A model generated the notes under the pieces. It had not been told where the DNA came from, did not search any database, and was given only the letters and a program-made list of their open reading frames with translations. A program made the translations under genes and the position numbers. Shown here one piece after another: positions 10,746 to 22,800 of a stretch of DNA of 64,000 nucleotides. The stretch lies in contig NC_045144.1 in the NCBI RefSeq assembly GCF_008831285.2, forward strand, positions 14,249,858-14,313,857. The letters are read 5' to 3'. The DNA comes from Nymphaea colorata. Lineage: Eukaryota > Streptophyta > Magnoliopsida > Nymphaeales > Nymphaeaceae. Each line of letters opens with the position of its first letter. Within the stretch, counting starts at the first letter, position 1.

Positions 10746-13424
10746 GTTGAGGTAAATACAGTTACTAATGGTACTTTGTCAGATTTGTGGCATAAGAGGT
10801 TAGGTCACATGAGTCAAAGAGGAATCAATTTGCTCACCAAGAAGAATTTGTTACCAAAGGCAGATGGTGTACAGTTATCTCCTTGCAATCATTGCTTGGT
10901 TGGTAAGTTGTATAGAATCTCTTTTTAGAAAAAACGCTCTTCAAAAACTAAAGATATATTAAATTTAGTTTACTCAAATGTGTGTTGACCTATAAATGTG
11001 ACATCTAAAGGTAGAGCATTCTATTTTATTACATTTATTGATGATGCATCTATGAAGGTGTGGGCCTTTACAATGAAAAGCAAAGGTGAAGTAAGCAATA
11101 TCTTCATGACTTTTCATGCAGCGGTTGAGCGTGAGACTAGTAAGAAGATGAAGAGACTGTGTAGATATAATGATGGTAAGTATATGGCTTTTTTTCTATG
11201 AGAATATTATCTAAAACATAGTATTAGACAGGGAAAGACAATTCCTATACTCCACAACATAATGGAGTTGTAGAAAGGATGAACAGAACTATAATTGAGA
11301 GAATAAGAAATTTGTTATTTAGCTCTAAGTTGCCCAAGTATTTTTGGGCAAATGCAATGTGTACTGTAGTTTATTTGATAAACAGACCTCCTTCAGTGCC
11401 TCTAGATGGAAATATTTCACAAAGAGTTTGTTCAAATGAAGAGGTTAAGTATGATCACCTCAGAGCTTTTGTTTTCAAAGCTTTCATGCATGTACCTAAG
11501 GAACATCGAACCAAACTAGATGATAAAGCTATTCCTCTAATATTTCTTGGTTATGCAGATGATGAATTTGGTTACAGGTTATGAGATCTAAAGAATGACA
11601 AAATCTATAAGGGTCGTGATGTTGTCTTCAAAGAGGATCATGGTGAGACTAATGAAAATGTAAAGGAAGAAGAAATAGATGCAAATGAACAATATACACA
11701 TGACTGCCCTATAGAGACTCAAACTGATCATGAGCATGAGTTAGAGGGAGAGTTTTCTCCTCATTTAGAACCAAATAAAGAGCAATTTGGAAGAGGTAAA
11801 AGAATGTGTATTCCATCTATTAGATATTCTACTAATGAATCTATTATGTTTACAAATAATAGAATGCCAAAATCCTATGCAGAGGTGCTTGATGATGTGT
11901 ATAAAGATGAATGGATTCAAGCTATGCAGGAGGAGATGAATTTTTTATATAAGAATCACACTTTTGATTTGGCAGAACTACCAAAATGTAATAAAGTGTT
12001 GCAAAACAATTGGGTCTACAAGATTAAAAATGAAGGCCAAGGCAAGTTGAGATACAAAGCTCCATTAGTGATGAAAAGTTTCAAGTAGGAAAGAGGTATT
12101 GATTTTGATGAAATTTTTTCTCATGTGGTTAAAATGTCATTTATCAGGGTAATACTTGGTTTGGTGGCATATCTAGACTTAGAGTTGGAGCAGTTAGATA
12201 TAAAAATTACTTTTCTTCATGAAGATCTAGAAGAAGAAATCTACATGACACAACCAGAAGACTTTGTGGTTGCTAGGAAGAAATACATGGTTTGTAAGTT
12301 AAAGAAGAGCTTGTATGGACTTAAACAAGCACCTAGGCAGTGGTACAAGAAATTTGATGCTTTTATGATAAATCAAAAGTATCATAAGTCAGCTGTAGAT
12401 CATTGTATCTATATCAGAGAGTTCTCATCAGGTAACTTTATTATCTTGTTATTATATGTAGATGACAGCTTATTGTTTGACAGGACTGTCAATTGATTAG
12501 CTAATTGAAGAACATGAGCAAGTTCTTTGATATGAAAGATTTGGGGCCAGCACAACATTGTTAGGCATGAGGATTGTTTGTGATAGGAATGCCAAGAAGT
12601 TGTGGTTATCACAAGAGAAATACATTGAGAAAGTGCTTAGCAAGTTCAACATGAAAGATGCCAAAATAGTAAGTTCATTTTTAACAGCACATTTTAAATT
12701 GAGAAATGAGCAATGTCTATCATCAGCAGATAAGAAGGAAAGAACAGAGAAAATATCATATGCCTCAGCAGTATGGAGTCTCATGTATGTTATGGTTTGC
12801 ACATGCTCAGATTTGGTTTATACAGTTGGTGTAGTTAGCAGGTTCTCCTTGAATCCAAGTAAGGAGTACTGGGCAGCAGTGAAGTGGATTCTAAGGTATC
12901 CTAAAAATACTTCTAATTACTGTTTATGTTTTGGTAAATCTAATCCAGAGATACAAGGATTTGTTGATGCAGACGTGACAGGTGACTTGAACTCTAGAAA
13001 GTCTTTTTCTGGTTATGCCTTTACTTTTGCAAGAGGAGCTGTATCATAACAGTCCAGGTTACAGAAGTGTGCTGCTCTTTTCACTGCAGAGGTAGAATAT
13101 ATTACATCAATTGAAGTTTGTAAAGAGTTAGTGGATGAAGAGTTTTCTTCATGATATAAGCCTTAGCCAAAAGACCTATGTGTTGCATTGTGATAGCCAA
13201 AGTACTATACACTTGGTCAAGAATTCAACGTTTCACTCAAGAACCAAGCACATTGATGTTAGATATCATTGGATTCGTGATGTGCTTGAGCAAAATTGAT
13301 TCAGTTAGAGAAAATACATAGAGAAAAGAATCCTGCAAATATGATGACGAAGTCTCTACCTAAAGAGAAGCATGATAAATGTAGAAACCTAGTTGGAATG
13401 AGTGCCTTTAAGGCAATGTATTAA
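10746..13424 (+). pseudogene. Copia element 1 integrase, reverse transcriptase and RNase H (broken)
   Basis: Domains appear in the normal Ty1/copia order. The GAG-pre-integrase motif LWHKRLGHMSQRG is at about 10785-10825. Integrase pieces (FITFIDDASMKVWAF, then WANAMCTVVYLINRPPS) span 11000-11584. Reverse transcriptase runs 11804-12550 with LDIKITFLHEDLEEEIYM, LYGLKQAPRQWYKKFD and the catalytic LLYVDDSLLF. RNase H runs 12558-13424 with VWSLMYVMVCTCSDL and ending SAFKAMY-stop. Integrase and RNase H are fragmented by frameshifts and stops (for example SFK-TAG-ERG near 12087). It is transcription-incompetent as a polyprotein source. Confidence 0.9.
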
Positions 13425-13474
13425 TTTGTTCATTTTGTAGGTATGATCCCGCTCTTGAGGTTGGAGGGAGAGTT

Positions 13475-13891
13475 TGTTGGGTTGTGTCCAGCCTCAAGAG
13501 AGGATCCGACCCTGTGGAAAAGAGGGGGAGAGGGCACCCGACGGTGCCCTAACCCCTCACGTCTCTCTCTCTCTCATGTTTCTTTTGGGGAAAAATAAAA
13601 GAGGGCTCTTCTCTCGTGGCTCACACAAAGCAAGGAGAAGGAGAAGAGGAAGGCAAAGAAGAGAAGGAGAGGAGGTAGGCAAGAAGGAAAGAGGAAGAGG
13701 AGCACGGTTATGGGTTTGTGCAGTCGTGTAGGTGCAAGTGTAGAGAGAGAAAGTGAAGAAAATAAGGGAAAGAAAAGAAGAACATACGGTAATTTTTTTT
13801 CTTATAGCTTTCTTGTGCATTCATTCTTGAGAATGATGTATGTTATTCTTTGCAAGAAGAACAACACACATTGATGTGGTTGTATTGCTTC

Positions 13892-13933
<42 letters not shown>

Positions 13934-14281
13934 TGCCCATGGTTTTTCACTTCATTATTGAGGGTTTTTCCACGTAAATTGGTCTCTTATTTTCTGCATT
14001 ATCTAGCATATATTTTGACATGTATTGCTGCAATATTGGTGTTGGAAGCTCGATTTTGTACTCGCAGCCAAGTGGTTCTGATTTTGAGCAGTCATATGCA
14101 ATCCCTCTTATGAAATCGGCTTGTTTGGGCTATTTTATTGTTGTTAAAGGCTGCCATTAGCTGCATACTTATTGGACACATATGTTCTTGAAGTTTAAGT
14201 GCGTTTGTGTCAGCATTAAGAGTTGTTTTTGGCTGGTTATTGTCTTCTTAAGTATTCGTTTGGGGAAAAGCATCTATAACA
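13475..14281 (+). mobile_element. Right LTR of copia element 1
   Basis: The LTR begins TGTTGGGTTGTG just after a polypurine tract (GGTTGGAGGGAGAG, about 13459-13472) and ends CTATAACA, giving about 807 bp with TG...CA termini. It holds an expanded TA tract at 13896-13931. Because the start of the left LTR is missing, no target site duplication can be checked. Confidence 0.88.
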
Positions 14282-14515
14282 AAAATTTTGGGCTTGTTGG
14301 CATACGTTATGGCCATGAGCCATAGTCAAAAGTCAAGTGATAACCATCGATGAAAAGGATCCACTCTCCTTATAATCAGATATCCTTCAAATTGAGTATG
14401 CAACCATAAAAACAAATGCATGGCTAGTCGCACAGCTGTGCTGTTTCCATAGCAATGCAAAACGCACTTTTTAAGTTGAGTGGAGTGGGGGAAAAGAACT
14501 GTTTTCATGAATCAG

Positions 14516-14737
14516 TAATAAAGAGTATCACTTTGCCATCCCAATCTTAATATTGTTTCTTCTACAGGAACAAGACAAGGGTCCAAGACAAAAGGACGAA
14601 TTGTTATCCAAAAGCCTAAAAATGGTAACCTCTGACGACCATGAAGAAATCCACTAGCAAGCCTCCAATCCTTGGTCTTCAAACCCTACGAAAATGTACC
14701 AACTCCTACTAAGTCAATCGCTCTTCCTTTATTCATT
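14516..14737. repeat. Inverted copy of the HMA pseudogene upstream region
   Basis: The reverse complement carries the same ordered landmarks as 3940-4186, including TAGTAGGAGTTGGTA and GAGGTTACCATTTTTAGG. The TATA-like motif is not conserved (CTCTTTATTACT). No HMA coding sequence follows on the minus strand before the copia LTR. Confidence 0.7.
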
Positions 14738-14806
14738 GAAATCCAATTTGTAGGCAAAAAGACAGGAATATGTGTATATGTTACCAAACATAGCTATCAT
14801 GGTTGG

Positions 14807-14809
<3 letters not shown>

Positions 14810-14857
<48 letters not shown>

Positions 14858-14890
14858 GGAGGGAGGGAGAGGGAGAGAGAGAGAGAGAGA
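14810..14890. repeat. (GT)n(GA)n compound microsatellite
   Basis: About 14 GT units are followed by GA and GGGA units. Confidence 0.95.
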
Positions 14891-17562
14891 AAGGGAGGAG
14901 GGAAAATTGTCCAGGTGTGTGCACAGGGAAAGAGGTGAGAAGAACAGCAGTTGAGCAAGTTGCTAGATAGTTGCTTAAAGAGATAAAAAGCATATTAGGT
15001 AAGGAATCTATTGGCCATTAACAGAGGGTTCGCTCCATATGAAAGAGGAGTTGGTTGATGCAACCATTGGATTAGATACCAGTACATTTGCATTTTGGAG
15101 TATTAGAAGAAAATAAGTTTCATTATCAAAACTTAAGGCGTTTGTTTGTGCATTTTTGTTTCCCATCTCAATTAGTTAAGAAGTCACAAAAAAAAAGGGC
15201 TCAAAATTGCTGACCTTTTTTCCAATAAAAATGGGATTACTTATCTTGCTATTTTGCCGGTAGTCTTGTGGCTTTTCTTCAAAAGTATGTTTATAAGAGC
15301 TTAGGGGCCATTTGGTAACAATAATACATGATGGTACCCTAACCATTAAGACATATTCATAAAACATTGTGTTCCAAATAATGAATATAGTATTTTTGCA
15401 ACTCAGCTAGGTTTAGACAGCAATGATCTGAATATGAGGAACTATTGAACTTATTTAACGTGGTTTAGATGTTATCCTACATCCACGGGACTTAGTCATC
15501 AAAACGATGATGAGTTTTCTTTCATTTCCTTGGATTTTATACAAGAGATGGGTCGGCTAGAATATTTAATTTTTGAATTTCCTTTAGTCTTATTTAGAGG
15601 ATTTTGTTTCCACAATAATTTCTGCATGGTGTCAGATCCATTTCTTGATCATGTGTTACCTTCTTTCCATAATTTATACATAGGGAGTTGTGATCATGAA
15701 TTGTCTTCTTTAGAAGCTTGTCATGCAATATTTTCTTGATTGTGGGCTGGTGTTATCTTCTTTCCAAAGTTGACGCATGGTGAGCTGAATAGTGAGTTGC
15801 CACAAATATCTCCGTCACCATCTCTTGCCTGGCTCAGTTTCCTCTCCCTTCGCCCGTCTTTTTTATAGTCTATGAATAAAATGGAGAATGGAGATGGAGA
15901 TGGAGAGTCCCTAAATCCTCTCTCCCAAAATCAGCAGAAAGATGGAGAAAGGAGGTGGTGGTCCTCCATTAAGCTCCATGTGCCAGAAATGACTACCCTC
16001 ATTTGATAGCTTCTTTATATGCAGTCTCTTATTCAGTCAAAAGTTTTTCGCAGCGAAGTTTTGGAATCGCTTAGCACAATAGGGAGAGGAAAAAAAGTAG
16101 AACCATAAGTTTGAATACCTTTTTCTCAAGGAACAGCAGCTAAAGGGTGCCTTTTGTTTTATTCAGAAAGAATCAAAAAGTACATTAGTCATTACTTACA
16201 TGTAACAAAGTCTTGTTTGGTCCAGTATGTCGATTCAACATACTGTTGAACATTATAGTAAAAAATTGCAACACCCCTTAGTTCACCTAGTTGCATCGAA
16301 GATGCAATTTCAATAAGTCATCCCCATATTCTGCAGTTTGCCAGACAGGAGTGTAAATTTTAGTTCCCAGTCATAAACGAATGGCCATCATTGACTGTAA
16401 CATACCATTTCCTCTAACGAAATTTGCCACAACAGGTCAAACAAACTTCCTCTTTAACTAATCTGCATGGTTTTAAAATATTTTGGTGAGTGACCATGTT
16501 ATGGTTGGTCCATGCCATCCAAATCAAAATGTTAAAACATACTTCCCAACGTACTTGCAAATCTTTGCAACTAAACTTCTGTTTAAACTACTTTTGCAAC
16601 TCATAAAAAGAAGAAAAGAGATTTTTGGAATCTAAGTTACATGTCTTAAAATAAGAAATAGATGTGGGCCAAATTATTGTCTAAGTGGTTAATTTCATCA
16701 TTGCATCTAAGTCCTAACATGTTTATGTGTTTGTCTTTATTACATATATTGATACATGAATTATTTGCTCTATCAAGTCATTGTATGGTAGATATTATTG
16801 GATAGCATTACGATGGCTAAGGTGGTTAGGCTTACTGGCCGTCATGCTATATGTTGTCATCTCTTGTTTTTGTTTCAAGTGCTTGATAGAGATCTGGATA
16901 AAAATGTGCAATTCGATGATGGCAAAGCAATATACCTAGAAGGAAGGATCTGATGGTCCAATTGTAATTAGGTCTGTCTGAGCTTCTACTATTCTTGACC
17001 TAAAAGACACTAATTATGTTTTATTTAATTTATTGTGAACACTATGTATTTAGTTGTAATTGATTTGGTTAGAATGTGGTATGTAGGAGTTTGGGTTTAA
17101 AAAAAGAGATTGCTTCAAGTTTCTATTAGCTCACTAGACGCTCTATAATAATGTATAATTTATTCCAACAATAAGAACACATAAAGTACGCAATCAAATT
17201 GCATACCATATATATTGATGAACTTAACATTTAGATATTGAAAAATAATAAACTTTTATTTTAGAATGTATGATGCTATAGATAACTTGAAAGTTGTGAA
17301 GGTTTATTTTGAAAACGAATATAATTCAATCGTTAGAAATTAAAAAGGACAGGCTACTTCTAGTTAAAGTGCAATAATGTCTAAGTTCATTGTATTTAAA
17401 AATAGTTTAATTTAGGCTGCGTTTGATTGCGGGGCGGGGATTGGAGGGGCGGGTGAAAAGTGTACGACTGGTTGAAATTTCAACCGCCGTGACATGAGAG
17501 CATCAAACGCGTGCAAAATTCACGTGAAATATTTGTACGAAGCGGGTAAATTTAACGCGGAA

Positions 17563-17631
17563 AAAAGTCGGAGGTCGGACCTCCGACTTTTTACCGCGGA
17601 CAAAATTTTGAGCCATTAGGGCTCAAAATTT
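17563..17631. repeat. Two adjacent perfect inverted repeats
   Basis: Hairpin 1 (17563-17591) has 14-bp arms, AAAAGTCGGAGGTC and its complement, with a 1-nt loop. Hairpin 2 (17603-17631) has 12-bp arms, AAATTTTGAGCC and its complement, with a 5-nt loop. Confidence 0.9.
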
Positions 17632-17679
17632 CATCCTCCCAATTTCTCTTGGTTTCCCCTTCCGTCGAAGTTCTCGTGT

Positions 17680-18020
17680 CTCCACCCGTCCGCCTGAAGC
17701 TCTCGCGTCTCCACCCTTCCGCCTGAACCTCTCGCGTCTCCACCCTTCCGCCTGAAGCTCTCGCGTCTCCACCCTTCCGCCTGAACCCTTGCTATCTACC
17801 TCTGTGGCTGCCTGAAGCTCCCTTCTCCTCTGTCGCTGCCTGAAGCGTCTCCACCCTACCGCCTGAAGCTCTCGTGTCTCCACCCTTCCGCCTGAAGCTC
17901 TTGCGTCTCCACCCTTTTGCCTGAAGCTCTCGCATCTCCACCCTTCCGCCTGAACCCTCGCGATCTACCTCCATGGCTGCCTGAAGCTCCCTTCTCCTCT
18001 GTCGCTGCCTGAAGCCCCCT
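17680..18020. repeat. 29-bp minisatellite with a 169-bp higher-order period
   Basis: The unit is built on GCGTCTCCACCCTTCCGCCT plus GAAGCTCTC, 29 bp. A variant block (CTGAACCCT..CTACCTC..GGCTGCCTGAAGC) occurs at 17781 and again at 17950, 169 bp apart, so a group of units has itself been duplicated. The unit length is not a multiple of three, so the long minus-strand ORFs across it are artefacts. Confidence 0.9.
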
Positions 18021-19322
18021 TCTCCTCGTTCGTTCAAGTATAGATCTGACCCAAAAAGCAGGGACAAAGCTCTTGCGTAGAGGTTTTCAAGGATTTCGCT
18101 GACGTTTGCTTCATGTAAAGGTTCTTCGGGAAGACTTACGCACGTTCCTCGGTTCAGTGGGAAGTTGGGAGTCGTTGGTTGCTCTCAGAATCACAGACCA
18201 CAACAGGATCTTTCTCATATTTGGTATAACGCCGTCGCTTCCTCCCATTTTTTTTTTAATTTTTGCTCTACAACTTGTCTTGAACTTGTATAAACCATTC
18301 TTTGCTGGAAGTTCGCGCATTCACTGATATTTTGTTTGGTTGGTCATTGCAAAATCTCAAATCTTTGTAGGTATTTTGCTCTGGTTGTGCGCTTTGATGG
18401 GAAATGAAACATAGGCCGTGTGTGCTTTCCTGCAGTCGCTTTTTTCATTGGTCCTGATTTATTTTCTTTACTTTGACATTGCAGTCTTGATTGCCAAAGG
18501 GCTTCCCTTTAGCTCGTGTTCCTGAATTATTATGTCCATGCTAAGTTGTTATATGTTTTAGATGTAAATTTCTAGAACTGCTTTTTGTCTGTCGTGAAAC
18601 TACTGATGAACACATTGTCTGTTGCTGCAGTAAGAAACAGAGAATGCAACTGTGCAAGAGCAGATTTTGTTGTCTTTAGAGGTGGAAGATGGTCGTTTGG
18701 GCCAAAGACAAGAGCAGAAAACTGAAGCCCAACAAGGATCCTATGAAGTCTAATAAAACAATGACAAGGATCCTTTGAAGTCTCAAAGTTTCAATTTTTA
18801 CTCACATGAAATTGGAGGAGAACCAATAAAACAATTTCTAACGGTCAGGAAAAAAATCTCTCTTAATTTTTACCTTGTGCACCAAACACAGTTAAATTTA
18901 CCATGCAAAAAACTACTATATGCACCAATTACAGTTAATTTTACCTTGCAAAAAACTTCCCTGCAACAGGACCTCAATTCGAAAGAGGGTTAAATTTCAT
19001 TTTGTATTTTTTTCCAAAAAAATTTACCGTGATAACTTTACCACGTTAAATTCTTCCTTACAATCAAACGGAGCTGAGAAACAACACATAAAAGTGAACA
19101 AAAGAAACGGCACTTCTAAACCACAATAATAAACCACAATAAGATTAAATGAATCAAAAGATGAGCTGCCGTAATGAACTGGAAAATCTTTGTCGAGCAT
19201 AGGACTGGATGACGCTGACTTGAGCCAATTTACAGTCAAAACCTTGTCTTCTGGTAGCTCTCTGACTCATTAACGGCTCCGGAGGCCTCTTGATCTCACC
19301 TTATCCTCACTCGCCGGTGCGG

Positions 19323-19821
19323 ATGGAGATCTCGGAGGACGGGCGCCGGCTGTCGACGACCTCAACCGATGGGGAGGAGTTCGCATACGACGTATTCTTG
19401 AGCTTCAGAGGGGAAGACACAAGGAAGGGTTTCACGGGCCACCTCCACCAGGCGCTAAAACAGCGTGGACTTGGAGTCTTCATAGACAACGAAGATCTGG
19501 AAAAGGGCAAAGTAATTGAAGAGCTGTTCAAGGCCATTGAGGCATCCAAAGTGTTCATACCCATTTTCTCGAAGCGGTACGCAGAGTCCAAGTGGTGCCT
19601 TAGAGAGATCTCCCATATAATGAGATGCGAGCGGCTGACCCTGCCGATATTCTTCGATGTCAAGCCCTCCGACGTCCGGAACCAGGAGGGCCCGTATAGA
19701 AAAGCATTTTTTGATCACGAGATGAACGGAGAATTAGACAAGGAAACGGTGGAAAACTGGAGGAGCTCCTTAACGAAAGCAGGGAAAACTTCAGGCTATG
19801 ATCTCCAGTATGACATGGACG

Positions 19822-19881
<60 letters not shown>

Positions 19882-22800
19882 CATGTCTCGTCCATTTCCT
19901 TTCCGTGTGGAATGCTTTTCTATATCGATGATGATGATTCTTGCAGGAACGAGGCAGCGCTGGTCCGGGAAGTTGTTGCCAGAGTGCTAAGGGCACTAAA
20001 CAAAACTCTCTTAGAGGTCGCAATGCACCCAATTGGGATTGATTCTCGTGTTGTTGATGTAATGAAGCTTCTGAAAATTGTAGACAATGATGTTTACATA
20101 GTGGGGATACAAGGAATGGGTGGAATTGGCAAAACCACCATCGCCAAGGCCATCTACAACAAATTATATGTCGATTTTCAAGGCAGTAGCTTCATTTCAG
20201 ATGTCAACAGCATCTTCAAACAACCCCGCGGACTCATTAGCTTGCAGAAGCAACTCATTGAAGACATATTAGGCGACCAAGTTTCCTCCATATGCAGTAT
20301 TTCTCAGGGGATTAGGATGATCAAACAGAGGATACGCTACATGAGGGTTTTGATTGTTCTGGATGATGTTGATCACAAGGCGCAACTGAACGCACTGGCT
20401 GGGGCAAAAGACTGGTTTGGTCGTGGTAGCAGAATCATCATCACAACAAGAGATGAGCAGGTGTTGCTAGTTCATCATGTACAACCACATCAAATTTACA
20501 AGCCAACAATACTAAACGAGTCCGACTCAACTCAACTGTTTCTTAAGCACGCTTTTGGGAATCAGCAACCCAATGAAGAGTACCTTGAGTTATCCAAAAG
20601 GGTTGTTGCAGCCAGTGGAGGGCTACCCTTAGCTCTTGAGGTATTCGGGTCGCATTTAAGTTGCAAAAGAAATGCACAAGACTGGGAAGACATGATCGAG
20701 AACTTGAAGCACATACAGCCAGATGATGTTCACCGCAGACTGAAGATTAGCTATGATGGTCTCGCAAAAGAAGAGCAGCTTATTTTCTTGGACATTTCGT
20801 GCTTCTTTATTGGCAGGGACAGAGAAAGAGCAACCCATATGTGGTTGGATCATGGCTTTTCCCCCTATATGGCAATCCAGGTTCTTGTGCAAAAAGCCCT
20901 CGTTAAGATAAATACTGTGAATCAGAAGTTTGAGATGCACGATCAGATAAGGGATTTGGGCAGAGAAATTGTTCGACAAGAAAGTCCTTTTGCCCCCGAA
21001 ATGAGGAGTAGATTGTGGATTACTCGGCCGATATTGGACGTCTGGCAAACTCCTCAAGTATGTAGGTTTCAGACCGTTGTATTTCGGTTAGTCTTCCAAA
21101 ACCTGAAAATTGCTCTTGACCTTGGGTCGCAAGCGTCTACTTACTGTTAATTTTGAATACGTGTTTAGGTATCCGGCTGATGTTAACTTTCACTTTTCCT
21201 AATGATCCATAGTTATTCCTTATGAAGCCTGACATGTGGATAAACTCCAAAAATCCAAAACTAAGTTATTAAAATGCTTTTCATCCAGTGGATTTTATGA
21301 ATCAACAAGTTTAAAATCATTAAATAACTCATTTTGTAAAATCCAATCCCTTATGGGATTCGAAGGAAAATCTCAAAAGTCTGCGTGTAGGTTACAATAA
21401 CTAAACTATCAAAAAGGTGTGTGTGTGTATATATATATACGCTGTCAAAAAGGTGTCTGATAGATATATATTCCGTTCACAAAGTGCCATGTATGAAATT
21501 ACTTTTTCGAAAGGGTAAATGATAACTAGTATTTTAACATTGGTAAACTAAATTTACATGTAATCCTTTTGAACTACCAATCAAGTTGAATATGTGACTT
21601 GTAACTTTTTTTGCATAATTATCTACCGATTAACGATTTGTATCATTGATGGACTGTATGGCTTTCGTTTCCCTAAATTAGCAGACCAAGAGATTACGAG
21701 TTGTCTTGAAAACTTGGCGTCAAGCAGCGGAATGTCTCCCTGACTTTTTTTGAGTTTGAAGAATTAATATATAATAATATCACACGCATAATCCAACCTT
21801 ATGTTTTATATTAAGTAAACTTCAGTATGATTTGGGAACTTTGGGAGATACTGAATGCTTCCAAATTGGTTATGGTGGCGTCGATGAATTGGTGTTTTCT
21901 TGTAGTGCCACCAGATTGGTTAGTGTTGTAAGCTGCTGGTTCTGTTCTCAGGGAGCAAGGATGTTGCAAAGCATTACTCTCAATTCCAGGCAGTCAAGGT
22001 ACTTGAGCGCTAAGGCATTTGAAGCAATGCCTAATCTTAGATTCTTCCATGCCATTGGCATAAGCTTTCAAGGGAGATTCCGATATTTTCCTAACAAAAT
22101 GAAATGGCTGGAGTTGGAATCCTGCAACTTTGATTACCTGCCATCTCAATGTCAGCTCGAGAAGGTTGTGGTCCTTGATCTTTGTCAGAGTAATCTGGCT
22201 CGAGCTTTCACCAAGCTGTGCTTATTGGAGGAGGAGGTTAGTCTTCCATTTAATATTGATCTTCGTAGCGTTTAAATGCAGAAATTGTTTGTGAATGCCA
22301 AATAACGTGAAGAGTTAATTACAGGTATTTGTCGCAATGAAATTCCTCAGGATTTGTTCTGAAGATCTAACTTCAACACCTAATTTCTCTGCTACTCCTT
22401 TCGTGGTGAATCTGATGTTTGATGAATGTAGAATGTTAAATGGGGTTCATCAATCTATCGGGAATCTTAAGAATTTGACATGTTTGGATTTGAGATCTTG
22501 CTGCATGCTTGAGAAATTACCTGATACTATCTGCCAATTGAGTTCTCTAAAAATGCTCAATCTGTCAGACTGCAGAAAACTCTCTTCTTTGCCGGAACAA
22601 CTGGGGGGCCTGGCATCGTTGAGGGAGCTTACACTTGACGGCACGAGCATAGGAATTATACCCGATTCAATAGGGCGCCTTGAAAACCTGTATTTTTTAT
22701 CTGTAGTGGATTGCTTGTTGTTAAAAAAACTTCCTCAATCCATTCAGGGTTTGAACTCATTACAAAAGCTCGGAATTAAAGGCACTTCCTTGGAAGGACT

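Larger units (their letters stand above)
14282..17414. other. Intergenic, AT-rich; inverted-repeat arm and microsatellite
   Basis: No gene is supported. It contains the inverted arm at 14516-14737, a (GT)n(GA)n tract at 14810-14890, and a possible degenerate MITE near 15300-15400 (GGGGCCATTTGGTAAC...GTTCCAAAT). Short ORFs look random. Confidence 0.5.
17415..19075. mobile_element. Putative non-autonomous TIR element carrying a minisatellite
   Basis: The left end GGCTGCGTTTGATTG (preceded by TTA) has an inverted partner CAATCAAACGGAGCT at the right. The core CGTTTGATTG is identical, and subterminal words (TTTAACGCGG on the left, CCACGTTAAAT on the right) are also inverted. The style is PIF/Harbinger-like, but the right TSD is not recognisable. 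The interior holds two perfect hairpins, a 29-bp minisatellite and unremarkable sequence from 18020 to 18830. No transposase is present. Confidence 0.5.

Noticed and set aside
17623-18067. Two minus-strand ORFs rich in RELQA repeats
   Set aside because: They are translations of the 29-bp minisatellite, whose unit is not a multiple of three; no family resemblance.
19290-19322. Earlier TNL start
   Set aside because: The codon at 19290 is TTG, not ATG; the first ATG in frame is at 19323.
21832-21951. In-frame upstream extension of TNL exon 3
   Set aside because: It lies before a good TTCTCAG acceptor, lacks TNL similarity, and exon 2 joins exon 3 cleanly in frame at 21952.
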